Of a stretch of 64,000 nt of DNA, positions 37,901-47,715 are shown in pieces. Numbering within the stretch: the stretch's first letter is position 1; every line of letters begins with the position of its first letter. Origin of the DNA: Gavia stellata (lineage: Eukaryota; Chordata; Aves; Gaviiformes; Gaviidae); the NCBI RefSeq assembly GCF_030936135.1, contig NC_082613.1:5270001-5334000 (forward strand), given 5' to 3'. Position numbers and translations under genes: made by a program. The notes under the pieces were generated by a model, which saw nothing but the letters and a program-made list of their open reading frames with translations, made no database searches and was not told where the DNA came from.

Positions 37901-40900
37901 CATGATCAATGCTAGGTTTAGACACACATATGATCATATTGCTAAGCACAGTGAAAAAAAATATAAATAGCCACACAAACACTGTGCTGTGGAAGTATTT
38001 TAATTCCAAACTGAATGTATTTGATGGAATAAACTTTTCTGCTATGTTCAGAAGTGCTTCTAAAGACAATATCCATCAATACAAAATGAAGGAAAGATAA
38101 ACCATAGTCCTCTTCATAAAAGGAGCTCTTTTTATCTATAGGCCCAGAACATAGTCAAGTTAAAATGGAAGCAAAAGTGCTGCAGGATAAAATCCAACCC
38201 TTGCAGGTCTGCTCATGCTAAGAGCTGTTTGTTGAGGCAAACACAGAATTTCTATTTCTGTATGTGAACAAAGAAGACTGTGTAAGAAGTATCAAATAGG
38301 TGAACAAAAATTAGACTTGTGTGATTATCATGTGAGACAACCTTACCTGGCCAGATCACAGCCAGAGCTTAATGATAAACAAGTACTCAGACTTATTTTT
38401 AAGTGGCATCACCACCTCTGCCTGCTTAACTTTTTAGTCTCCAACAACAGATTGATGTCCATTAGATCACAAGCACTACATTATAACAAAACTTTCCTAA
38501 GTCTGTGAGAAAAAACTTTTCTCAGTGCCAATCACCTTTGCTCTGGTCAAAACTGACTGAAACACTATTGATTTATTCTTTAAGAACTGATCATGCAAAA
38601 TGTGCCTGTATCTACATGCCCTCCTTATAACCTAGGAAAGCATCAATATAGAGTAACATCTCAGAGGAAAATTTAGCATACACTAATATTCAGTGCTATA
38701 ATAACATGCTAAATTAATTACTGCATCTAACAGAATTTGTTTAAAAAAACTGCTATTCTGATTATTGACTTGATCCTGCTCACCTTGCTTTTGGTGCTTG
38801 TAACAGTGCACTAAAACAGCGTACTGAAATCATGCAGTAAAGTAGTGCTTATTGGCAAGAGCAGTCCTACTAACTTTCCTGTGAATCAGGAAAACTTGAC
38901 TAATGAAGGCTTGCAGAATTCGGTCAGAGCTTGAAATTCTAGCGCTGGATACAAGAACCTTTTATCTAAAAAAGCTGAAATACATGATGAGTCTGGAACA
39001 AAACAAAAGGATGAAATAGCGACAATAGAATGTGCTGGTCCTCTGCGGTTGCTGGTGTTAAATGCCATCCTCTACGTTTCACCACACCTCTGACACAGCC
39101 AATTTATTTGATCTTTGAGCATGTCAGATTAATTTCACTTTAATTGCATAGAGCTGAATGTACATGCAACTACAATTAATTTTAACTGTAACCTCACAAA
39201 TACTGAATATGGAAATTAATACTGTATATTACATTTGTTTCCTTTATCAATTTAAAATTTCACATTTGGTCTCCAGTAGACTAGGAAAAAAACACTAAAA
39301 ATATTTCTTAGACTATTCCTGAGCAATGTTTTTGTGTACTGTAAAATACTCTAGTTTATTACTACATTTATTAATATTCTCGCATTTTAAACTACATATA
39401 AATCCATGCTTTGAAATTTTACAAAGCTGAAGATCTGGTAGGCACAATGAAAGAATAGAAACAGCTAAGCATCTTAAACCCAAGATAAGCTCAACAAGAG
39501 AAGTGCAATTTAACTATATACATAATGTACTCTTTAGTATTTGCTACCTTTTCATTTTCTATCACAATGTGAAGGATCCACTTGTAAAATCCGGTCCATC
39601 AGACCTCAGCTCACTTCTCATAAACAGTTCACCGTGACAGGTGGCTGAGGAGGAAGTTAATGCTGCTCAGTATTTCATTTTAAAATGAAAGTACAAAACA
39701 TCCTCTAGAACTTCATCTTTAACAAGATCGTGTCCCCAGCTGCTGTGATTGATTTGAAATTGTAACAGATGAACTGACACTTGAATACTCACTGAACTGT
39801 CCTCCGTATTCTCTTGTATCTCACAGACACAAGAGAAAACAGAGGGTCCGAGGACAGGACCCAGTTCTGGTTGTACAACTGCTTTCTGTAGGGTATTTCC
39901 CCATGTCATTTCACTAAACCTTGCAACAAGAAGCCAAGCTAACTGAAGTAGACTGGACCACGGGATAAATAATAGTCATCTCACGTGACTGAAAATAGGT
40001 ATCTTTTGTATCAAAATAGATCTTTACTTGAACTTACAATAGCCTTTAAATTTATCCCCTAAGAGTTTATTTTTTATGTTTGGAGAGGGTACCAGTTCTG
40101 CAAATTAGGCCACAGGGTCTCTAGTAATACCCTCATCTTGCATTAGTCATATATATCCATGTGCAATTTGAGATTTGGTCATTTCCTCTAAATGACAAAA
40201 AGCATCAAGGCTTACAAAATGAACTTCAAGGAAAGCTGTCTGTAAACACAGTGGAGATTTCTGGGTATAAAAATATGTATTCCATTTTCTTAATCTGCCA
40301 CTATTGAAGCTGTCTGCTCCCTAATAATTTTTTGTCTTAAAAAGAATCCTTTCTGCATTAAAATATTTCAAAACATTATCTCCATTCTTCTTCTTATCAA
40401 AAAAATATCTAATTCATCAAAAAAATCCAATTCATCATCTTCTGTGAAGAATTAGAGTTTGACTTTGCATAGATAAGTATGCTCCATTATTTTATAAAAA
40501 CAGTTGAGCCCTTTTCCATCAGAAAACACCACCATCAAACCTGTCTCACAAAATGGCACATCTGTAAAACAGCATGGATCCTATTCTCTCAAATAGATCA
40601 AGGTAGGCGTAAGAAACACCACAGACTTCAATGGACTTCAACTGGTGCAAATAGGAGGACGCATTATAATTATATATTTCTCTAAACTTTCAGACTCTAC
40701 TATTGTTACCTTCATTTAGCAATTGTGAATATTTTTGAGGAAAGACCAATGGAAGACACTTGCCTTCAGGGAAAAGTTTTCCTGCTGGCTTTGCTGGCTT
40801 AAGAACGAATGTATTGAAATTAACAGTGCTGACTTAGAACCATGGATCAAGAACATATTTTCTTAGGATCTTCCTGTAAAGAAAACATGACCCTTCTGCA

Positions 40901-40957
40901 CTGGCCAAATGCTTTCCGGCAGTCAAGAAGGATCAACATTTACTAATGAATTTTTCT
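34931..40957. other. Intergenic between CDH26 and FAM217B, with FAM217B 3' UTR at right
   Basis: No supported coding exon. The frame of 140 codons on the minus strand at 36917-37339 has no recognisable domain and lies in a locally GC-richer patch, so I treat it as chance. The part just left of 40,958 should be the FAM217B 3' UTR. An AATAAA on the minus strand lies near 40,068-40,073, about 0.9 kb after the stop, as one candidate poly(A) signal. Confidence 0.5.
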
Positions 40958-42844
40958 TCATTTAGATTTGCGTGATGTTTGCTTTGTGCCATTTGTTTTT
41001 ATCTTCCTGTCCCCTGCTGGTTTTTTAGAAGGAACATAATTGTTGGCATTGCCATTTTTCTTTGGATTTGTACACGCGTATGTTTTTAAGCCTTTGATGG
41101 GAGCAGCTGAACCATGAAATACTGGGGTTTGCTTAGGGGGTCTGATATTACTAACACTTTGAATTTTAGAACTGCTCTCAGAGGGCTGCATATTGAGGAG
41201 CTGTTGCTTTGCAGTTGGGTTTTTTTTCAGTTCACTCCTTACTTCACCAGATTGTCTCTGAGAAGACAATGCACATCCCACTCTCTCAGAAAGTTTCAAG
41301 TGACTTGGATGAGAATATAACTGGCGACTTTCTTCACAGTATGAATCTCCCCTGTGACCTGAATAGCTTCTGGGCAGCTTTGTAACACTTTCTTGGGGAA
41401 ACACTTGCTTGTTAGGCAAAGGGCTGAGCAATGCTTTGCCTTTGCCAGGGCTTTTTAGCGTACGGATGGAGCCGGGAGCAGTCTGTGGCCTGGCTTTGGC
41501 TGCCTTTCCTTTCTCATTCTGTACAGTCTGCATTTGCAGCCATTCCAGCTGCAAAAGGCGATCAATGTATTTCTCAAGAAATCCTGTTGGCTTTGGTCGA
41601 AATTCAGTTTTACCCTCTACATTAACAAAGATGGCCAGTTGCTTCAAGTCCCATGAGTTGAAAGGGGGTGGGAGGAAGTCTGGGTAGTAATATTCTGATT
41701 CTTTAAAACCTGTATCAGGGACATGTTCCAAACAAACTGGATCAATTTCTTCAGCTCTGAGAATGAGTTCTGGTGGTGTGCAGGGAGATGGGGGAATGGG
41801 AATCCTTTCTGAATCAGAGAGATCACTGGCACTATCATCTTCAGCATCTTCTTTAATAATTTGTACTGATTCAAAATCAAGAAACATTTCCTCTACAGTT
41901 GCTTCTTGCCATTTAGAAGAGCATGGACCAGCTTCAGTAACATGTTCCTCATGATTTTTTTCCAACTGTTCTATTTTACCACAATAAAAATGTTGCACTG
42001 GGACATCTTTAACCCTACAGAAGCTACCTTGTGTGCTGCCCGTTATGCTAGGAGGGATCCTGTGCAGAAAAGATTCATTTTGCCTTCCTTCTGGGAGACT
42101 CCTCTTTGGTCCTTGTACTCTGTGCAGTGATGTGCAAACATTTGTGATCCTAAATAAAAAGAAAGATCACATCCTGTTAGAATGACTAATGTCTTTGGAA
42201 CATCAGTTTACAAAAGTCTTGCTACCCCCCTCAAGGACATGAATCTACATGAATGAAGCTAAAATTGGCATGGAAACTTGTTAATGAGGTAAAATTAATA
42301 TTTGCTGGCAGAGATAACACTGCCTACTACTGATTTTTTGTTTTATTTTATTCTGATTTTGCCTGAGAACTCACTAAGGCAGGATAGTAAGCTTCCATAT
42401 TGATGAACTTAAATTTGTTGTCCTCATAAATTCTGAATTCTGGGGCCAGTGAAGTCAAAGGCAAAACGCAGAAGCCATAATTTCATCACAAGCATTTTAC
42501 ATACCAGTTTGAAATGACTACAAATTAAACAGACAATCTTAACATAAAACTACCTTTTTGACTGACTATTGTCATCCAACTGGTTTCTCCCCTTCTTAGA
42601 AATATTTGGTTGGTTACCATCTTGAGTATCATGAGAAATCTGAAAAGATATATGATAGTATGTGACGTTATTAAGCAGCTGACATAAACTAAGTACCCTT
42701 TTTCTGTAAACAAAAAAAAAAAAAGAGGAATTATTTACCTTTTCAATGGCACTTGATACATTTTTGCCTAACCTTCCAGGAGAAGATTTCGCATGAGACA
42801 TTGGTTTATTTAGTCTTCTGGTGCTCGGATGACTTTTTCCATTA
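40958..42844 (-). CDS. FAM217B: FAM217B-like protein, three coding exons resolved
   Basis: Coding exons 42739-42844, 42554-42639 and 40958-42149 join in phase with GT-AG junctions. The large last exon carries the family signature: an acidic block (residues roughly 150-175 if started at 42801), 'SASDLSDSERIPIPPSP' and 'LRAEEIDPV', then 'YYYPDFLPPPF', 'SWDLKQLA', 'KYIDRLLQLEWLQ' and 'KARPQTAPG', and a basic C-terminus. The human protein (about 383 residues, from memory) shares these blocks in the same order. The function is not established; the product is mostly low-complexity and probably disordered. The start is uncertain. The first in-frame Met in the resolved exons is at 42799-42801 (446 residues), but the frame is open to the acceptor at 42844, so a Met in an upstream exon is likely. 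Head-to-head with PPP1R3D. Confidence 0.9.
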
Positions 42845-45220
42845 CTGTAACCAGCAAGGATTAAACAGAGTATCAGATATAAATAGCAACATATACGATC
42901 ATCAGAATAGAAATACAATAAAAGTTTAGAGTGCAATTCAGTTTAAAAAAGAGAGAGAGTTGATTGCAACTATTCTTAGACTTAAAGTTCATCAGAACTA
43001 TGCCATGGTCACTTTTTATTTTTTATACTACTAATGCACTACTATAGTTTTAATACTACTGATGCAAAAGTGTGTAATTCAATCAGATGATATAATGATA
43101 GAATTTAGCGCTTATATAGAATCCTCTATCAGAGGATCCCAAAGTTACTTTGGGGATAATAAATAGTAAATATTACAGACTACACATTTAACTCCTCATT
43201 TCTATCGTACCTGGTACATGGTCCTACTGAAATTTAACAAGATTAATTATAAAGTACAATATGAAGGCCACAGCAAGCCAAATCTTCCTTGCCTTTCTCA
43301 TTCGCATACTGTCAACAAAATCTAAAAGAATATTCCTAGGAAGTTAAGGAGTGGAAGGCAGCAGGGAGCATACAGTCTATTCTGATATTAATACAAACTA
43401 TTGCACAACAAAGGCACAAACAAAATTCATAATTTCATGTTATAATGGGGTTGTGGAAATATTAGTAGGAGAAAAACTCATATGCAAGCAAAAGGAATGG
43501 CATTACTGATCTGGACAGCTTAAAACTAAAATATGTATTTCCTCAATTAAATCAGATATATTTCAGTGTAAGCACACAGAATCATTAAATCAGTGTACTC
43601 TGTAAGAATCAGAAACACTGTTTGTTCTACAAACAAGAAATATTACTGATTTTAAAAAGTAAAGCTTTAAAATGATATTTTAAAACAGCAATAAGCAAAC
43701 TGTGCCCGCTCGGTCTAATCTAGTTTGACTGCAGTTCAGTTAAGTTGTCAGACTGTACAGCTTGTTCACAGTTTTTACGTCAGTATAGGCAGATTTTGTT
43801 TTAAATTACATTATTTCACCAATTCTAGAGCTTATAAAAGAATGAAAGTAAGTCTTGTGCCTCCAGCATTGATGCAGTCACCTCTGTCACTTTGTGACCT
43901 GCATAATCATACTGCACAATCATTTCTGTTGCTGTGGATCAGAGAGGATGACAATCTGAACAGTACAGCCATGCACTTATTATCTAATCTACAGTATTTA
44001 GAGATTTTTGTAACTAGAAAGAGAGAAAATAATTTCCTTACTTTACCATTCCTTTGTGGTTTTCACTGATTTGGCTTTCCTTTTTCTGTGTCTCTCTGTG
44101 TAGTAATAAGGGATATTCTTGAATGCCTGGTCCCATTATTACTCTTTTTAAAGGGTATCTGCCCCTTTATTTTTACATAATCTTCAAACGACTCCAGTCT
44201 TTCAGGTTCATAAGCACAGCGTACCAAATGCAAACATCACGACGTCCTAGAGATGCAGTAAACAAACACCATGCGATTCCTCCCAACGTGATTTATTTTT
44301 AAAGCAGTAAGATAAACAGAATCAGCTCCCAAATGGTACTGGAAAACACTGTCCCCTCCCCCAGCGCTCGCTTAATGGGAACCAGCATCGTTCGCCTTAC
44401 TCTTGCTGATCCACGCCGAGCTGCCCTCTCCCCGGGTACCAAGAGGACAGCTGGGCACCGCTGGCCCCCAAAGCTGTGGAGCACAGCAGGCCAAAGCCAG
44501 CCTGGGGGGCCGGGCGCGGGCTGCGCTCTGGGGAGCCCCACTGCTGCTGCAGCCATTGGGCCCGGCCCGGCCGTCAGCCCCGCTATGGCGGCAGTACCGG
44601 GGGAGGCTGGGCCAGCCGCCCCGCAAACCCCCGAGCTCTTGCCGTGTGGTTCACGAGCCTGTCCCTGAAAGACTGTTGGCAAAATACAGGAGAACATCCG
44701 AAGGTACGGCGACGTCCGAAGAGCTACTTTTCACTGTGTAATGTGCTCATCATCGTTTTGCTCCTCCTGCACAGCATCGCGTGTATTGACCGGAGCCAAG
44801 TATCACAGTCAAATGGTGGTGGGTGTTTCTGCTCTTAATTTAACAAGAACAGATGATCAGCCACCCGCGTTCTGTGCATGTTGAGTTGTCCTTTTTGTGT
44901 CAGAAAATGCACTCTTCCTATATTCATATATGCAAATTGTGTATCAAAGACCTAATTTTTTTTCTTTTTCCAAAACAAATCTCTCAGCACTCATAAACTC
45001 CTACTAAAAATACTCAGAGCGGCATCTGTAGCATTCTTTTATTTTCCAGAAACTGCCTTCCCGCACCAGGGTGCACAGACACGATTTGCAAAAGGCGAGA
45101 GATGACTCGCACCCAAACACCTCTCTTCCCTCCCCTTCGGTTGTGTTGCGGTGCTATTTGCATATTGATATTTACATCCATAGTCACAGCTGTATCTGTA
45201 CATCTATTTACACCTGACCC
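42845..45220 (-). other. FAM217B 5' introns / leader region
   Basis: No supported coding exon, though one short exon carrying the true start codon may lie here. A second GC-rich, CpG-bearing block at about 44,400-44,700 could be an alternative first exon or promoter. Its long frames on both strands are what GC-rich DNA gives by chance. The rest is AT-rich intron-like sequence. Confidence 0.45.
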
Positions 45221-46010
45221 TGCCCCCTTTCTCAGCCGCCTCTCTCCCCACTCCCCGGCCGAGGAGGGAGCGCAGGGGGGGTTGGCTCCCAGCGCCCGCC
45301 AGACCCCAGCCGACGCGGGCCCTCGGCTCTCCGAGCAGCGCCTTCCCGCACACCGGCGGGGCAGCTCACCGCCTGGAAAGAGCCAACGTAAGGCAGCAGC
45401 GGCTGCAGGCTGGTTTCGTGGCCCCGAGCCCGCGATGGCAGGCTGTGCCCGCAGGCGGCCGCCGGGCCGGGCCGGGCCGGGCCGGGCCGGGCCCCGCTCC
45501 GCTCCGCCCCCTCCCGGGATGCGGATTCCCGCTGACAACTGCCACCGCGCTCCGTAACGATAACAACCGGTGGGCAGCTGGTTCATTAACGGACCGCCTC
45601 CGGGCATTTTCTGCCCTTCCTCCCCCTCCAGCCCCGCGAGCCCCCAGCCCCTCGCCACTGCCGCCTCTCGCCCCCCGCCCCGTCCGCTGCCCGGTACCTG
45701 CCTGTGCCTCAGCTGCCACCGGCAACTAAGGGCAGTTCGAGGGCAGCGACGTCAGGTGGGCAGTGCGCAGGCGCGCGGCGGCGGCGCGCACAGGCCGTTC
45801 GGGTCGACTGGCGCGGGGAAGAGGCGGGAGGGAGGGGCATCGCGCAAGCGCCGTCGCTGAGTGAGGGTGCGCGGCCGCAGTTTCTGCTGTGGGGCGAGCG
45901 GGGCGGCCGTGCCGGGCCGGGGGCTGCTGCCGGCGCTCTGCTGCGGCCGGTGCAGGGGCGGGCTGGGCATCGCCTTGCCTTGCCGCGGGGCGGAGGGAGG
46001 ACTGTGCAGC
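45220..46010. promoter_or_regulatory. Shared bidirectional CpG-island promoter, FAM217B / PPP1R3D
   Basis: About 800 bp of very GC-rich, CpG-dense DNA between two divergent genes. On the minus strand a strong donor (AGGCG followed by GTGAGC, exon edge at 45370) is a good candidate for the end of the FAM217B first exon. A second possible minus donor (GTACCG) lies near 45,697. The PPP1R3D leader runs right from the island. GC boxes (GGGCGG-like) are present and no TATA box is evident. Exact start sites cannot be read from sequence. Confidence 0.7.
45461..45493 (+). repeat. GCCGG pentanucleotide tandem repeat, about six units
   Basis: Six perfect GCCGG units plus a partial one in the centre of the shared promoter island. 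Each unit contributes one GGG run, so the tract can in principle form G-quadruplex on the plus strand and i-motif on the minus strand. The length is likely to be polymorphic. Confidence 0.9.
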
Positions 46011-46012
46011 TG

Positions 46013-46552
46013 ATGTGGGCTGTAGAGTCCCCAAACGCGGATCCCTCTCCCTCCAGCCATAGTACCGAGCCTGCTTCCACAGCCCCGCCCGACAGCCTCC
46101 GCCGCGACAGCCCCCGCGCTCCCTCCAGCCTCTGCAGCAGCCCCGGCCTCGGCTCCGGCTCCCTCCCGCCCGACAGCCTCCAAGCCTTCCCCGGTCTCGG
46201 CAGCCCTCGCGAGTCGCCCAGCATCCAGTGTGACAGCCTGGAGTGTCCCTGCTGCTGCTGCTGCAGGAGTGTGGGGTCGGTCGGCGTCTGCGAGGACAGC
46301 CTGCAGGCCCCTCTCGCCGTGTGTAACAGCCGAGGGTGCTTCGGGGCGCACCACAGCAACCCCCAGGCATCCAGTGACCTCTCCGACAGCCTGGAGTCCT
46401 TCGGTGTCCAGCACGACAGCCTCCAGTCAGTCTCCAGCCTGCGTGAGAGCTTCAGGTCCTCCAGCATCAAGGGTGATAGCCTTGAATCCCTCTCCAGCCT
46501 GAGCAACCGGTCCACCAGCCAGCACAGCGGCCTCGAGTTCACCAGCCAGTGA
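46013..46552 (+). CDS. Leader open frame with DSL[E/Q] repeats, possible uORF of PPP1R3D
   Basis: A 179-codon frame from ATG 46013, in a different frame from PPP1R3D and ending 239 bases before its start. It is Ser-rich and contains seven spaced copies of D-S-L followed mostly by E/Q and S/A/C, encoded by repeats of GACAGCCT. I recognise no protein family. The repeats decay from left to right, suggesting an old degenerate tandem array. Both strands are open here, as often happens in GC-rich DNA, so translation is unproven. If made, it would be an upstream frame likely to lower PPP1R3D translation. Confidence 0.25.
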   Translation: MWAVESPNADPSPSSHSTEPASTAPPDSLRRDSPRAPSSLCSSPGLGSGSLPPDSLQAFPGLGSPRESPSIQCDSLECPCCCCCRSVGSVGVCEDSLQAPLAVCNSRGCFGAHHSNPQASSDLSDSLESFGVQHDSLQSVSSLRESFRSSSIKGDSLESLSSLSNRSTSQHSGLEFTSQ

Positions 46553-46791
46553 GACTGCCTTCATCTCCCCGTACAATGCACTAGCCTCTGGTTCACTTCC
46601 CACTACTGTGAGAGCTTCTGGGTTTCTGCCCTTCATTCAGCAGGCTACGGTGTTCCAGTTGATTCCTGCTGCATCCAGTGCAATAACGTCAAATACTGCC
46701 CGTGGCTGGCGTTCCCAAGTTACATACTTCAGAGAGGCAGTGCTCATTATTACCTGCAGTGTTAACGCTGATTTTTTGTCATCGCTTAAGA

Positions 46792-47715
46792 ATGGAGGTA
46801 CGTGGTCCTCGGAGGAACCCCAGCTACCTCTCTGATCTCTATCAGAACATGTTACGGGCTGAAGAAGCACCGGGACGAGGGCAGCAACAGCCCCCAGCAG
46901 TCCATACAAGTAGCAGCATGACTCTTCAGAGCAGTACCCCAGCGAAGGGAGGCCCCCAGCCAAATAAGCTTCAGAGTACCCCTTCCTCCAGCTGTGATCC
47001 AGCGTTACGGCCTATCATACGCCGTCGAGCGAGATCTTTGCCTACATCGCCCGAAAGAAGGAAGCGGGCAGCAGTGCAGTGTCAAGTTCCTGGATGCCAG
47101 AATCGTATGAACCGGGTGAGATTTGCTGATGCTTTGGGCTTGGAGCTCACTGAAGTGAAAGTCTTCCAGACTGGGGAAGATCCATCGATCCCCTTGCATG
47201 TCCTTTCCAGGCTCTCCATAAACTCAGACCTCTGGTACAGCAGCTCGGACTTGGAGTTTACCATGCAGTGCTTGGTCCCTGACTTCCAGCAGCCTGCAGA
47301 CTGTATGGATTTCTCCTCCCGCCTCCAGGAGCAGCAGGTGTGTCTTGAACGAGTGACCAGCTCAGATTTGGGACTCAGTGGCACCATCCAGGTTCGCAAT
47401 GTTGCTTTTGAGAAGCAGGTATCTGTGCGATACACCTTCAACCAGTGGAAAAGCCTCCATGAAGTGTGTGCTCATTGGCACAGTAGCATCCCTGAGAAAA
47501 ACGGGCAGGGTCAGGTTGATGTTTTCACTTTCTTTCTCCCTGTGCCTCCTTTTCTCCTTCAGCTGTGCTCTGTAGTCCAGTTTGCAGCAAGGTACCAAGT
47601 CAATGGCCGGGAGTATTGGGATAACAACAGAGGCAAAAACTACACTCTTACCTGCCGGACTCACCCCCTTAAGATGCCTAGAGAATGTGAGGAGAGCTGG
47701 ATCCACTTCATCTGA
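46792..47715 (+). CDS. PPP1R3D: Protein phosphatase 1 regulatory subunit 3D
   Basis: Glycogen-targeting subunit that holds protein phosphatase 1 on glycogen, favouring dephosphorylation and activation of glycogen synthase. Single coding exon of 307 residues (human about 299, from memory). Visible parts: a 14-3-3-type RARSLP at 79-84; the PP1-binding RVRF at 108-111 followed by ADALGLEL; 'VPLHVLSRL'-like spacer sequence; and a CBM21 carbohydrate-binding domain at about 183-290 with 'NVAFEKQVSVRYTF' and the conserved WDNNRGKNY at 276-284. It ends ECEESWIHFI, as in the family. I chose the Met at 46792 because the protein then begins MEVRGPRR and matches the family length. A 30-codon upstream extension in frame (Met 46702) is possible but looks like leader. 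Divergent from FAM217B. Confidence 0.96.
   Translation: MEVRGPRRNPSYLSDLYQNMLRAEEAPGRGQQQPPAVHTSSSMTLQSSTPAKGGPQPNKLQSTPSSSCDPALRPIIRRRARSLPTSPERRKRAAVQCQVPGCQNRMNRVRFADALGLELTEVKVFQTGEDPSIPLHVLSRLSINSDLWYSSSDLEFTMQCLVPDFQQPADCMDFSSRLQEQQVCLERVTSSDLGLSGTIQVRNVAFEKQVSVRYTFNQWKSLHEVCAHWHSSIPEKNGQGQVDVFTFFLPVPPFLLQLCSVVQFAARYQVNGREYWDNNRGKNYTLTCRTHPLKMPRECEESWIHFI

Noticed and set aside
43561-43600. CR1-tail-like string 'cacagaatcatt'
   Set aside because: Only about a dozen bases match and the next CR1 block is missing, so chance is more likely.
45014-45658. 214-codon minus-strand frame in the shared promoter
   Set aside because: It crosses the likely FAM217B first donor and is Gly/Pro/Arg-rich as expected from CpG-island composition. 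No domain.
45709-46542. 277-codon minus-strand frame opposite the PPP1R3D leader
   Set aside because: It is the reverse shadow of the GC-rich repeat region. Other overlapping frames on the same strand are equally long, so open length carries no weight here.
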